Origin: UBA8079 sp965205535
GTDB taxonomy: Bacteria > Pseudomonadota > Alphaproteobacteria > UBA6615
Direction of reading: 5' to 3'
DNA length: 64,000 nucleotides
NCBI GenBank assembly: GCA_965205535.1
Contig: CBDBHH010000005.1
Coordinates: 2,542,001 to 2,606,000 of the forward strand
Numbering within the stretch: the first letter of the stretch is position 1; every line of letters starts with the position of its first letter. The position numbers and the translations under genes are program-made. Below are positions 49,161-58,590 of this stretch, in pieces. The notes below the pieces were generated by a model. The model had not been told where the DNA came from, ran no database searches, and saw only the letters and a program-made list of their open reading frames with translations.

Positions 49161-49961
49161 TTATGCGGCGTTCTTTGCCAGCCAGCCTTCGATGGTGGTC
49201 ATGGCTTTCGCGGCTTCCTCAACCAGGAAGAAATGGCTCGATTCCTCGAACAGCGTGAACTCGGCGTTGGGCAGTTTTTCCATCATCCAGTTCTGCGCGG
49301 TCATCGAACAGATCGGGTCATAGCGCCCGCCCATTACCAGCGTGGGGGCCTGAATTTCGCCCAGCCGGTCCAGCGCGTCATGTTCGATGCACGCGGTGGC
49401 GAGGTGGTCGTAGGAGACCATGTCGCGGTCCTCGCCACTGACCAGGGCCGTGATTTTCTCGATCAGTTCCGGGTTGGCGTTAAAGAATGAAGGCGCCACG
49501 AACAGATAGACAGCGTGGGGGGCCCAGTCCGACCAACTCGGACGCCACTCGAGAAGCTGCTGCAGGTTTCGGATGACCTGGGCACCAAGCGGGTCGAGGC
49601 GCGCGAAGGAGGCGGCCATCGCCATCGAGCGGATTCTATCAGGTGCTTTGAGCGCCATATGCTGCGCCACAGCGCCGCCCATCGAGCGCCCGATAATCTG
49701 CGCCGCATCGATTCCGAGTTGGTCCATCAAGCCCAGTGTTGCATCCGCGAGATCTGCTGTGCCGGTGGGTTCGGTGACGAGGGAGCTGTCTCCCGATCCG
49801 GGATTGTCGAACGCGATGACCCGGTATCGGTCCTTGAGCGCGGCGACCTGCGGCAGCCAGGCCGTGTGATCACCCGCCAGCCCATGAATCAGGATCACGG
49901 GTTCGCCGTCTCCTTCCTCGATATAGTTGATGTCGAAACGTCCGGTGTTGACGATAGGCAT
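49161..49961 (-). CDS. Alpha/beta hydrolase, tandem copy 2
   Basis: 266 aa. Near twin of copy 1: LIHGLAGDHTAW, DNPGSGDSS, nucleophile S93 in IIGRSMGG, MGGRYDPICS and SSHFFLVEE. The N-terminal MPIVNTGRFDINYIEEGDG matches copy 1 almost residue for residue, while the cap region (about 120-200) differs more, suggesting a change in substrate. It begins about 78 bp from the ABC ATPase 3' end on the same strand. Confidence 0.88.
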   Translation of the reverse strand: MPIVNTGRFDINYIEEGDGEPVILIHGLAGDHTAWLPQVAALKDRYRVIAFDNPGSGDSSLVTEPTGTADLADATLGLMDQLGIDAAQIIGRSMGGAVAQHMALKAPDRIRSMAMAASFARLDPLGAQVIRNLQQLLEWRPSWSDWAPHAVYLFVAPSFFNANPELIEKITALVSGEDRDMVSYDHLATACIEHDALDRLGEIQAPTLVMGGRYDPICSMTAQNWMMEKLPNAEFTLFEESSHFFLVEEAAKAMTTIEGWLAKNAA

Positions 49962-50039
49962 GTTTCAGTCTCCTCAATAAAAACGCCACGAACCAAGAGG
50001 GCGCGCGGCGTTTTCACTAGTGCATCGGTGCTGAAGAAA

Positions 50040-51116
50040 TCAGCGAATGCGGTCGCCGTCTGCTTTGAACAGGAAAATGGTCTCATCGGGGAAGCCGACT
50101 TCGACAGTGGCGTGGCGTTTGACTTCCTGGGTGCCCTCGACAACGGCCACAAACGGGCGGTCCGCGTCAGTGCCGAAGTACAGCAGTGTGTCCTTGCCCA
50201 GCGGCTCGACCAGCTCGATTTCGCTGTTGATCGAAGCCCCGCCACCCGACGTGCCGATGGTCACATTTTCCGGACGAATGCCCAGGGTGCCCTTGCCGGG
50301 TGAGGCGTTCTTGAACTTCTCAGGCAACGGAATGTTGAACTGTGAGCTGTGGAACTCCAGACCGTTCGCGCCGGCAACGAAATCGCCCTCGATCAGGTTC
50401 ATGGCCGGGTTTCCGAAGAAGTCGGCAACAAAATAGGAGACCGGGTCGCTGTAGATCTCCATCGGCGATCCCATCTGGACGATCTTGCCCTGGTTCATCA
50501 CCACGATCCGGTCGGCCAGCGTCATCGCCTCTTCCTGATCATGGGTGACATAGACGAACGTCTTTTGCAGCTCGTCATGGAGCCGGTCACATTCTGCGCG
50601 CAGCTCGCGGCGCAGCTTGGCATCCAGGCTGGACAGGGGTTCGTCGAGCAGGAAATTGGAAGGCTCGGTCACCAGCGTGCGGGCCAGCGCGATACGCTGG
50701 GACTCACCACCCGAACACTGCGCCGGCATCTTGCCAAGCAGGTGAGTGATCCGGACGAGTTCGGAGACTTCCTGGACCTTGCGGGCCTGCTCGTCCTGCG
50801 GGACTTTCTTCATCCGCAGGCCGAAGGCGATATTGTCGGCCACATTCTTATGCGGGAACAGGGCGTGGCTTTGAAACACCATGCCGAGATCGCGATCGCC
50901 GGGTTCCTTTTCGTTGACCACCGAGCCGTCGATAAGAATATCTCCGGCGGTCGGATCTTCGAATCCGGCGATCATGCGCAATGTGGTTGTCTTGCCGCAG
51001 CCCGATGGTCCGACGAAGACGATGAATTCACCATCCTCGATTGTCAGATCCATGCTGTTGACGGCAACCACGTTGCCGTATTCCTTGCGTAGGTTGACGA
51101 GTTCAATACGTGACAC
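50040..51116 (-). CDS. ABC transporter ATP-binding protein, UgpC/MalK-type
   Basis: 358 aa. Walker A GPSGCGKTT near 36, signature CSGGESQRIA near 134 (Cys and Glu instead of the usual LSGGQ), Walker B FLLDEPLSSLD near 156, switch His in YVTHDQEEAM. The C-terminal MalK-like OB/TOBE domain (about 235-358) places it with CUT1 carbohydrate and glycerol-phosphate importers. It is the last gene of the operon SBP, permease, permease, ATPase on the minus strand, starting 6 bp after the permease stop. Confidence 0.9.
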   Translation of the reverse strand: MSRIELVNLRKEYGNVVAVNSMDLTIEDGEFIVFVGPSGCGKTTTLRMIAGFEDPTAGDILIDGSVVNEKEPGDRDLGMVFQSHALFPHKNVADNIAFGLRMKKVPQDEQARKVQEVSELVRITHLLGKMPAQCSGGESQRIALARTLVTEPSNFLLDEPLSSLDAKLRRELRAECDRLHDELQKTFVYVTHDQEEAMTLADRIVVMNQGKIVQMGSPMEIYSDPVSYFVADFFGNPAMNLIEGDFVAGANGLEFHSSQFNIPLPEKFKNASPGKGTLGIRPENVTIGTSGGGASINSEIELVEPLGKDTLLYFGTDADRPFVAVVEGTQEVKRHATVEVGFPDETIFLFKADGDRIR

Positions 51117-51122
51117 GGCTCG

Positions 51123-52022
51123 CTACCTCCTCACCATTCCAAAACTAAATCCACGCGCAAGATGTTTGCGGATCATGAGACCCACCACAATGAGTGGCAG
51201 AGTGATGCCGACGGAAAGCGCCGCCTGACGCCCGTAGACGCGGCCTTCCGTCGAGCCTTGATACTTCGACAGTTCGACCGGAAGCGTGACCACCTCCGTC
51301 TTCGATAAGAGCAGGGCAAGCAGATACTCGCTCCACGTCAAAATCAGGATGAACAGGAAGGTCGCGACCAGCCCGGATCTGACCAGTGGTAACACCACCT
51401 CCCAGATCGTTCGCATGCGGCTGGCGCCGAGAATCTCGGCCGCCTGTTCCATTTCTCGCGGAACCTCGTCGATGAAGCTTTTCGACATCCAGACCGCGTA
51501 GGGCAGGGTTGTCAAAAAGTACAATATGACCAGTCCTGTGATGCTATCGAGTAGCCCGAGTGCGCTGTACCAGATTGATATGGGTGCGATGAGTACTATT
51601 GGAGGCACCATGCGCAGCATGAGTAATTGGAACATTCGCCCTTCGGATAATATCGCGTATCTCGAAACCCCGTAGGCGAGAATCGAACCGAACAGCACCG
51701 TCAGCGTCGTCGAGATGAACGAGATCAGGGCGCTGTTGCCGAGCGCTTCCCAGGGCCGCTGGAGCGACTGGGTGTAGGTCTCGAGTTCGCCGGTCTCGTC
51801 CGTGCCGTACTCACTGACATCGGCCCACACCACGAGATAGTTCTGGATGGTGGCGTTTTCGGAGATGTAGACCGGCGGCCAGGCGAACCATTCGCGGTCC
51901 GGCTTGAACGAGGTCGAAACCATCCAGAAGATCGGGAAGGCCACGATCAGAAGCCATATCGTGAGTACGAAATAGCGGAACGTCGAGAAGGCCTGGCGCC
52001 GTTGTGTTTTTGTCATTGCCAT
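51123..52022 (-). CDS. ABC transporter permease, MalG/UgpE-like
   Basis: 299 aa with six hydrophobic segments. The EAA loop is EQAAEILGASRMRTIWEVVLP near 195 (longer than 20 residues if extended). Start at 52022 (MAMTKTQRRQAF) because the longer frame overlaps the other permease; GAGGGCA lies upstream, and the gap to that gene is 10 bp. Forms the membrane channel with the MalF-like partner. Confidence 0.88.
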   Translation of the reverse strand: MAMTKTQRRQAFSTFRYFVLTIWLLIVAFPIFWMVSTSFKPDREWFAWPPVYISENATIQNYLVVWADVSEYGTDETGELETYTQSLQRPWEALGNSALISFISTTLTVLFGSILAYGVSRYAILSEGRMFQLLMLRMVPPIVLIAPISIWYSALGLLDSITGLVILYFLTTLPYAVWMSKSFIDEVPREMEQAAEILGASRMRTIWEVVLPLVRSGLVATFLFILILTWSEYLLALLLSKTEVVTLPVELSKYQGSTEGRVYGRQAALSVGITLPLIVVGLMIRKHLARGFSFGMVRR

Positions 52023-52032
52023 GGGTCTGCCC

Positions 52033-53034
52033 TCAACCTTCCTGCGGCTTTGTTTCGTACATGGCGTCGAGGCTCTTCTTCTCACGACGCAACAGCCAGA
52101 TCGCGGACATCACGATTGCGACCATCATGAACAGGATGAGATAGGACAGGACGGCGCCATAAGAGATGTCGAAGAACTGCCACGCGTTGATGAAGATGTA
52201 GACCGGGACGGTCTCGGTCGCGGATCCTGGGCCGCCCTGAAGCAGACCCCAGGTCTTGGGGAACTCGGCCATCGATTCCAGGAAGCGCAGGATCAACGCC
52301 AGCAGGATCACCGGGCGGAGCAGGGGAACCTGTACCTCCCAGAAGATGCGCCATTTGTTGGCACCCAGAATCTGCGCCGCTTCCTGGGGTTCCTTGGGCA
52401 GAGAGGCGAGGCCCGCCATCATGATAATGAAACTGAAGGGGGTCCAGTTCCAGATCTCCATCATGGCGATTGTCGTGAGCGCAATCTCCTGCTTATAGAG
52501 GAACTGCGCCTCGATCCGCGTCTGCGTCAGGATGGAGAGAATGTCGTTCAGGGGGCCATTTTGATACAGGATCATCTCGCCGGTGTAGGCGATGACGATC
52601 GGAACCGTCAGCATGGGCAGAATGAAGAAGATGTAATAGACGCCCTGTCCGCGAAACGGACGGTACATCAGCAGCGCCAGCAAAAATCCGAGGATGAAAC
52701 ACCCGACTGTCACGCCCGTGGCGAACAGCAGTGAGCGAACGATCGCAAAACCGAATTTGTCGTCGCTGAGAGCGTCGGACCAGAGGTCGAGACCGACCCA
52801 TTCGGAGGCCTCGAAGTAAGAAGAAAAGCCTAGATTGTCGCCTGCGTCGAAGATCGAAAAGGCGAAGAACGAAAAATATCCCTGCAGGAGGAACGCCGGC
52901 ATCAAGATGAACAACATCAAAGCCAGGAAAGGTGTCAGCACAGCCCATTTGAACCGGCGGATGCCTTGGGCACGGGTTCGTTCCCGCTTAGAGCCGGGCG
53001 CAGGGGTGGTGTTAATGGTCGCGTCAGCGGTCAT
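52033..53034 (-). CDS. ABC transporter permease, MalF/UgpA-like
   Basis: 333 aa, about six hydrophobic segments. EAA loop QEAAQILGANKWRIFWEVQ near 240, TM1 near 30-55. The N terminus (about 1-25) is cytoplasmic and basic (SKRERTRAQGIRRFK). Downstream of the binding-protein gene by 85 bp, with a GC-rich hairpin in that gap. Partners with the permease at 51123. Confidence 0.88.
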   Translation of the reverse strand: MTADATINTTPAPGSKRERTRAQGIRRFKWAVLTPFLALMLFILMPAFLLQGYFSFFAFSIFDAGDNLGFSSYFEASEWVGLDLWSDALSDDKFGFAIVRSLLFATGVTVGCFILGFLLALLMYRPFRGQGVYYIFFILPMLTVPIVIAYTGEMILYQNGPLNDILSILTQTRIEAQFLYKQEIALTTIAMMEIWNWTPFSFIIMMAGLASLPKEPQEAAQILGANKWRIFWEVQVPLLRPVILLALILRFLESMAEFPKTWGLLQGGPGSATETVPVYIFINAWQFFDISYGAVLSYLILFMMVAIVMSAIWLLRREKKSLDAMYETKPQEG

Positions 53035-53053
53035 GTCTTGGAAACCTCGACGA

Positions 53054-53080
53054 CCCCGGGGCGCGCAAGGCGCCCCGGGG
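53054..53080 (-). other. GC-rich hairpin between binding-protein and permease genes
   Basis: CCCCGGGGCGC at 53054-53064 and GCGCCCCGGGG at 53070-53080 form a perfect 11 bp stem with a 5-base loop in the transcript of the minus-strand operon. No U-run follows, so it is better read as an mRNA-stabilising or partial processing structure that favours the binding-protein message. Confidence 0.6.
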
Positions 53081-53119
53081 CTATGTCATGAGGAGACAGG
53101 CAATACAGCCTGCCGTCGA

Positions 53120-54580
53120 TCAAGTCGGAAGGTCGATTGTCGGGAGCAACGACTTGTAGGTCGCAAGCTCTTCCTTCAGACGACGCTTGCCAATACGGCG
53201 GATCGAACGGGCCCAGGCATCGGTCGTATCCTTGTTGACCTGCTTGGCCGTCTTGTCGCCGGCATAGGCTTCCGAGATGTTCCGCTTGAGTTCGGTCTCG
53301 AACTCGAGCAGGCCAGTCAGATAGATTGGCGGGGTCGTGATCTGCAGATTCTGCTCGATCGCGGCCATGCCACCCGGCGTGTACGTCTTCGCCGGCAGCG
53401 AGCCCTCTTTGAAGTGCTCCACATGCCACGGATCGTGGAATGTGTTGACCCGGTCACCAACGATCCGAGCGCTGTTGTCGGCCGTCGCCACGTAAGCGGC
53501 CAGATAAGCGGCAGCTGCTTTGCGCGGGCTATGGCGGTTCACCAGCATCGAAACGATCGGTGTCGAGATGGAACGCTTGATCAGCTTGCCGCTGAACTTC
53601 GAACCCGGAACCGGACCGTAAGTCCATTTACCGGCGGTCTTCGACTTCTCGGGGTTCTCGGCCAGAGCAATGATGCCGTCCCAATACTGACAGGAGAAGG
53701 CGTTGCCGTTGATGATCCGCGGGATCATCTGCGGGGTGCCCCAACCGGCAGCTTCCGGATGCGACGCGGACTTGACGTTGAGGAACGTCTGCACGGCGTA
53801 CTCACCGGCGTCGTTGTCGATGTTCGGCTCCAGATCGTCCGTGAACGGGAAACCACCGGCGCTGTACAGGTACATGTACCACCAGGCCAGCGATGAACCA
53901 CGGTCACGCAGGTTCGCGGAACCCCAGAGATTGTCGTCCGGGCGGGTGAAGAAGTTCATGAGCTCAAGCTCTTCTTCCCACGTCTCCGGCCAGGTCATCT
54001 CGCGGCCGTGCTTGTCGGCAAATGCCTTGCGCTCGTCCGGATCCTCGAACAGGTCCTTACGGATGAACTGGACGTGCACGTTGCCGTCCGTGGGAACACC
54101 GTAAGTCTTGCCCTTGTAGGTCATGAACTCGCCGAAGTTGCCGACCGCGTTGATCTTGACGCCAGCGGCCTCGAGATACTGGTCAAGCGGCTCCAGAAGA
54201 CCGGCCGAAGCCAGCGACGGGATCATGTTGGAGTCGACGTGGAAGAGGTCGAACTCGGGCGACTTCGAGAGTGCCTCGGCCATCGCACGCTGCGGAATTT
54301 CGAACGTCGAGATGTCCTGGATTTTCTTCAGGTCAATTCCGGTTGCATCGCCGAATTCCTTGGTCGGGCCTGAAAGGGCCACCTGATAGTTCGACCAAAT
54401 GATACCTGTGACGTCCTGACCGCCCGGGACGGCCTTCTTGGCAGCCGCAATGACGGCGTCCTCTTCCGCGCCGGCAAAGGCCTTGCCGGCCATCCCCGTG
54501 CTGGCAGCACCAACTGCCGCGGCGGCTGCGCCGGTCTTGAGCGCGTCACGACGCGTCAATTCTGTTTTACCGATTTTCAT
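53120..54580 (-). CDS. Extracellular solute-binding protein, family 1, with twin-arginine-type signal
   Basis: 486 aa. The first about 35 residues (KTELTRRDALKTGAAAAAVG then AGKAFAGA) form a twin-arginine TAT-type signal, so the folded protein is exported. The mature domain is a CUT1/family-1 binding protein (YGVPTDGNVHVQFIRKDLF near 160, QYWDGIIALAENP near 295). Ligand probably a carbohydrate or polyol, but many alphaproteobacterial members bind other organics. ATG at 54580 is used with GGAGGA 8 nt upstream; the in-frame TTG at 54586 is less likely. First gene of the importer operon. Confidence 0.88.
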   Translation of the reverse strand: MKIGKTELTRRDALKTGAAAAAVGAASTGMAGKAFAGAEEDAVIAAAKKAVPGGQDVTGIIWSNYQVALSGPTKEFGDATGIDLKKIQDISTFEIPQRAMAEALSKSPEFDLFHVDSNMIPSLASAGLLEPLDQYLEAAGVKINAVGNFGEFMTYKGKTYGVPTDGNVHVQFIRKDLFEDPDERKAFADKHGREMTWPETWEEELELMNFFTRPDDNLWGSANLRDRGSSLAWWYMYLYSAGGFPFTDDLEPNIDNDAGEYAVQTFLNVKSASHPEAAGWGTPQMIPRIINGNAFSCQYWDGIIALAENPEKSKTAGKWTYGPVPGSKFSGKLIKRSISTPIVSMLVNRHSPRKAAAAYLAAYVATADNSARIVGDRVNTFHDPWHVEHFKEGSLPAKTYTPGGMAAIEQNLQITTPPIYLTGLLEFETELKRNISEAYAGDKTAKQVNKDTTDAWARSIRRIGKRRLKEELATYKSLLPTIDLPT

Positions 54581-54884
54581 ATTCAAGTTCCTCCCAGTTC
54601 CTGCCGAATGAATTTGTATGCCTAGGCAAGTTTTTGTTGGTCGTTCATATGCGACGACCTGGCGAAACGTTACACCACTTTTGTACTATAGGAAAAGTTT
54701 TCTTAAACTACGAAAATTGTGCGTAACAACGGGGTTTTGATCGGGCTGTCGGTCACCGTTCCTCTGTCTCGATTCGTCGCGACGGCGTTTAGCGTACTTT
54801 TGACCCGACAGTTGTGCCGTCCCGACGGTTGTGATTCGACGAGTCGCGCTGCTAGTTGAGCGTGGAAATATATGGAGAAGTGGC
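54581..54884. promoter_or_regulatory. Divergent control region with direct repeats and palindrome
   Basis: 304 bp between the importer (minus) and the XRE-cupin regulator (plus). TGCCTAGGCA at 54619-54628 is a 10 bp perfect palindrome. CCCGACAGTTGTG at 54804-54816 and CCCGACGGTTGTG at 54821-54833 are 13 bp direct repeats with one mismatch, 17 bp apart, about 50-80 bp before the regulator start. These are candidate sites for the regulator itself. Confidence 0.55.
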
Positions 54885-55538
54885 ATGGACGATTTACGGG
54901 CCGATCCGAGAGCGATCAATGGGCCGACGCTCGGAACCAAGGTGCGTGCACTTCGCAAGGCACAGGGAAACACCCTGGCCGAGGTCTCCGAAGCAACGGG
55001 CCTCTCCATTTCCGCCTTGTCGAAAATCGAGAATGACCAGGTGTCACCGACATTCGCGAACCTGATGCGTTTGGCCGAGGGACTTCAGATTTCTCTTGGT
55101 GATCTCGTTACCCTCAAGGATGACGAGGGCAGCGTGTCGGCGCGCATGACCGTCAGCCGGAAATCGGACACGGTTTTTCGATCAACCCCTAAATACGACA
55201 TGTACGCGTTGTGCTCCGAACTGCGCCGCAAGCGCATGACGCCGCTGATTGAACGGGTAAAGGCCGACGACCCTAGCCCGCTCGATGGCATGGTCAGTCA
55301 TGGTGGCGAGGAATTTTTCTTCGTGCTGAACGGTGCCATCGAAGTACATACCGAGCATTACAGCCCGGTGCGTCTGGAAAAGGGCGACAGCGCCTATCTC
55401 GACAGCACGATGTCTCATACGCTGGTGGCACTGGACGGAATGGATGCGGACATCCTCATGGTCTGGCTTGGCCCGGCGCCGGTTGGCAAAGAAGACGGGG
55501 CCTCGATGGCCGAAGCGATCCTGAACCAGGATTGCTGA
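54885..55538 (+). CDS. XRE-family transcriptional regulator with C-terminal cupin domain
   Basis: 217 aa. Helix-turn-helix about 14-68 (LGTKVRALRKAQGNTLAEVS, TGLSISALSKIENDQ) and a cupin sensor domain about 110-200 (GEEFFFVLNGAIEVHTEHY). Such regulators usually sense a small ligand in the cupin and repress neighbouring catabolic genes. ATG at 54885 is taken with GGAGAAG upstream; the longer frame is rejected. It is divergent from the importer and lies directly before hydrolase and hydantoinase genes, so it probably controls one or both. Confidence 0.88.
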   Translation: MDDLRADPRAINGPTLGTKVRALRKAQGNTLAEVSEATGLSISALSKIENDQVSPTFANLMRLAEGLQISLGDLVTLKDDEGSVSARMTVSRKSDTVFRSTPKYDMYALCSELRRKRMTPLIERVKADDPSPLDGMVSHGGEEFFFVLNGAIEVHTEHYSPVRLEKGDSAYLDSTMSHTLVALDGMDADILMVWLGPAPVGKEDGASMAEAILNQDC

Positions 55539-55573
55539 GCAACAACGACAATAAAATTCACTGGGGGAAGTTC

Positions 55574-56362
55574 ATGGACGTACATCAGCTCGATGTGGCG
55601 AATGCGGATGTCATTCAGGTCGGGGAGGGCCCGGACCTTCTCCTGGTGCACTCGTTACTCGCGGAACGCTCCGCGTTCGACCGGGCGCTACCCGAACTGG
55701 CGGCAAACCATCGTGTCACGGTGCCGCATCTGCCGGGCTACGGCGCCACACCGCCGCTGGCCAGTGGAAGCCCGGATGTGCGTGAATTCGCCGACTTTCT
55801 CACCGGTGTCATGGATTCCGCCGGTCTTCCCGATGACACATCGGTACTCGGTAACGGTGCGGGCGGGTTCATGTGCGTTGCGCTCGGGATCAATCACGGT
55901 GACCGCTTCGGCAAACTGATCCTCGCCGACACCGGCCCGGGGTTTCCGGAGGCCGCGAAAAAACCGCTGCACATTCTGGCGGAGAAGGTCGAGGCGGACG
56001 GTATGGCGGCGGTGCTCGATGCGGCGATCCTGCGCATGTTCCCGCAATCCTATATTGATGCAAATCCCGATGTGATTGCGGAACGCAAGGACGCGCTCGC
56101 GTCCGCCAACCCGGCGGCTTTCGCCGCGACGGCGCGCGCGCTCGCAAAAGTCGATATGGCCGACGAGATCGGCGGGATTACGAACGAGACGATGGTGATG
56201 ATCGGGCTGGACGATGCCACGACGCCGCCCCCCATGTCCTATGCCCTGCATCAGGGCATTTCCGGCGCGACCCTGGTTGAGATTCCCGATTGTGGTCATT
56301 GTCCGCAGATCCAGGCCAAGGATGCGTTCGTTTCAAGTGTGTTGGACTTTATCGACGCCTAG
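55574..56362 (+). CDS. Alpha/beta hydrolase-fold protein lacking the Ser nucleophile
   Basis: 262 aa. The fold is clear: LLVHSLLAERSAF near 23, PHLPGYGATPP near 51 and a C-terminal His in PDCGHCPQIQ near 246. The nucleophile elbow reads LGNGAGGF (92-99), with Gly at position 95 where the paralogs at 48339 and 49161 have S93. The acid position has GLDDATTPP. Either the elbow is shifted or the protein is not a classical hydrolase (C-C hydrolase, dehydratase or sensor roles are possible). GGGGGAAG precedes the ATG; the longer frame overlaps the regulator. Confidence 0.8.
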   Translation: MDVHQLDVANADVIQVGEGPDLLLVHSLLAERSAFDRALPELAANHRVTVPHLPGYGATPPLASGSPDVREFADFLTGVMDSAGLPDDTSVLGNGAGGFMCVALGINHGDRFGKLILADTGPGFPEAAKKPLHILAEKVEADGMAAVLDAAILRMFPQSYIDANPDVIAERKDALASANPAAFAATARALAKVDMADEIGGITNETMVMIGLDDATTPPPMSYALHQGISGATLVEIPDCGHCPQIQAKDAFVSSVLDFIDA

Positions 56363-56493
56363 GGTGACCTGCGGCCCATACATCCACGTATCGCAAACCG
56401 CGTGATCGCCTGTTAATCTTGGCCTTCAATGCGGGTGTCTGACGGTGTCGGACTCTCCCATCCAAACAAAAGCACCGTGGGGATGAGGGCACG

Positions 56494-58578
56494 ATGCGGT
56501 TTGCTGTCGATACAGGCGGTACATTTACCGACCTGATTGTGGAGGACGATGAGAATGGCCTCCATATGTACAAGGCCTCCACCACCCCGGGCGATCCGAT
56601 CAATGGTGTGCTGGACAGTCTGAAGCTGGCCGCCGAGGATTTTGACCTTGGACTGGACGCACTCCTGGCCAAGGGCGAACTGTTCACCCACGGCACGACC
56701 CATGCGATCAACGCGATCGTAACGGGGAACACGGCCAAAACGGCGTTCCTGACCACCGAGGGCCATCGCGATATTCTCGTATTCCGTGAGGGCGGCCGGA
56801 TGGAGCCGTTCAACTTTACGGTTCCATATCCTCAGCCATACTTGCCGCGCGCGCTGTCCTATGAGGTGCCGGGCCGTATCCTGTCGGATGCGTCCGAAAT
56901 GGCCCCGCTCGACGAAAGCCGCGTGATTGAAATCCTCGAAGAGCTCAAATCGAAGGACGTGGAGGCGATTGCGGTCTGCCTGTTGTGGTCGATCATCAAT
57001 TCCGCCCATGAGGATCGGGTGGGTGAGTTGATCGAGCAGCATCTGCCCGGCGTGCCTTACACGCTTTCCCATGTGCTGAATCCTTCACTGCGTGAATACC
57101 GGCGCGCTTCCTCTGCGGCGATCGACGCGTCGCTCAAGCCGCTGATGAGTGCGTATATGCACAATCTGACGGGCCGCCTGTCGGATGCAGGTTTCGGTGG
57201 ACGTGTACTGATCGTCACGTCCCAGGGCGGCATGATGGACGCGGTCGACGTAGCCGAACATCCAATTCATCTGATCAACTCCGGCCCGTCGATGGCGCCG
57301 GTGTCGGGGCGTTACTTCGCCCGCGAGGATGAAGGTTCCGATACGGCGGTGATCGCCGATACCGGCGGCACGACTTATGACGTCAGCCTCGTGCGCCGGG
57401 GCCGGATCCCCTGGACCCGTGAGACCTGGATCGGCCAGCCCTATCGCGGGCATATGACGGGTTTTCCCTCGGTTGACGTGAAGTCGATCGGTGCCGGTGG
57501 CGGTTCCATTGCCTGGGTCGATGACGGCGGCATGTTGCATGTCGGCCCGCAAAGTGCCGGTGCGGTCCCCGGACCGTCTTGCTACGGCAATGGCGGCGAC
57601 AAGCCGACCGTGACCGACGCCTCGCTGGTGCTCGGTTATCTCGATCCCGAATTCTTCCTCGGTGGATCGATGACCCTCGATCTCGAGGCTGCCCGTGGCG
57701 CGATCGAGCGGGACGTGGCTGACCCGATGGGGATCGGGCTCGAGGATGCTGCCGCGGCGATCATCGCGATCGCCACGGAGAATATGGTGCAGGCAATCGT
57801 CGACATCACCGTTAATCAGGGCATCGATCCGCGCGACGCCACGTTGATTGGCGGTGGCGGTGCGGCGGGGCTGAATTCGACGGCCATTGCCCGCCGCCTC
57901 GGCAGCGAACGCGTGGTGATCCCGGAAGTGGGGGCGGCGCTCAGTGCGGCGGGTGCGATGATGTCGGATCTGCACTCGCAATACACGCGGACGTTCTTTG
58001 CCACATCGGAGAATTTCGATGCCGCGGGTGTGAACCAGATTCTCGATGGGCTCGAGGCCCGGTGCAACGCGTTCATCGACGGTCCGGGTGCGGGCTCGAT
58101 CAGCCAGACGATCGAGTTCTTCGCGGAGGCGCGTTATCCCGAGCAGGTCTGGGAGATCGAGGTGCCGCTTGCCGCCCGCCGGTTCGAAAGCGACGCCGAC
58201 GTGGCGGCGCTCGTCGAAGAATTCCATAAGGTTCACGAGGATATCTTCGCCATCAACGATCCGGAATCGAGCATCGAGGTCGTGGGCTGGGCCGCGTCGG
58301 TCAAATGCCAGCTCAAGGAAAGCGAAAGCGGGTCTTTGGCGGCGGCGGCCGAAGCCGCGTCCGTCGACGGCACGCGCAAGGTGTATTTTGCGGAGACAGG
58401 CTATGTGGACGCGACGGTCCGCCGGTTCGAGGCCATGAAGACCGGCGAGACGTTACCGGGACCGGCGATCATCGAATCGCCATTCACGACGGTGGTGGTT
58501 GATCCAGGCGCGACGGCGGAACGACGGGAATCGGGAAGTGTCTCGATAACTCCCGGTACCGCCCCGACGGCGATTTAG
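56494..58578 (+). CDS. hyuA: Hydantoinase/oxoprolinase subunit A family (HyuA)
   Basis: 694 aa ATP-dependent amidohydrolase/carboxylase subunit. The N-terminal domain has the actin-like phosphate motif MRFAVDTGGTFTDLIVED at the start, with THGTTHAINAI near 67 and VIADTGGTTYDVS near 287. The ATP-binding fold resembles 5-oxoprolinase and N-methylhydantoinase A. The usual partner HyuB is present twice downstream. ATG at 56494 follows GGGGATGAGGG. Likely substrates are hydantoins, oxoproline, caprolactam-type lactams or acetone-like ketones; no way to choose from sequence. Confidence 0.9.
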   Translation: MRFAVDTGGTFTDLIVEDDENGLHMYKASTTPGDPINGVLDSLKLAAEDFDLGLDALLAKGELFTHGTTHAINAIVTGNTAKTAFLTTEGHRDILVFREGGRMEPFNFTVPYPQPYLPRALSYEVPGRILSDASEMAPLDESRVIEILEELKSKDVEAIAVCLLWSIINSAHEDRVGELIEQHLPGVPYTLSHVLNPSLREYRRASSAAIDASLKPLMSAYMHNLTGRLSDAGFGGRVLIVTSQGGMMDAVDVAEHPIHLINSGPSMAPVSGRYFAREDEGSDTAVIADTGGTTYDVSLVRRGRIPWTRETWIGQPYRGHMTGFPSVDVKSIGAGGGSIAWVDDGGMLHVGPQSAGAVPGPSCYGNGGDKPTVTDASLVLGYLDPEFFLGGSMTLDLEAARGAIERDVADPMGIGLEDAAAAIIAIATENMVQAIVDITVNQGIDPRDATLIGGGGAAGLNSTAIARRLGSERVVIPEVGAALSAAGAMMSDLHSQYTRTFFATSENFDAAGVNQILDGLEARCNAFIDGPGAGSISQTIEFFAEARYPEQVWEIEVPLAARRFESDADVAALVEEFHKVHEDIFAINDPESSIEVVGWAASVKCQLKESESGSLAAAAEAASVDGTRKVYFAETGYVDATVRRFEAMKTGETLPGPAIIESPFTTVVVDPGATAERRESGSVSITPGTAPTAI

Positions 58579-58590
58579 GAGGCGAGGCAG

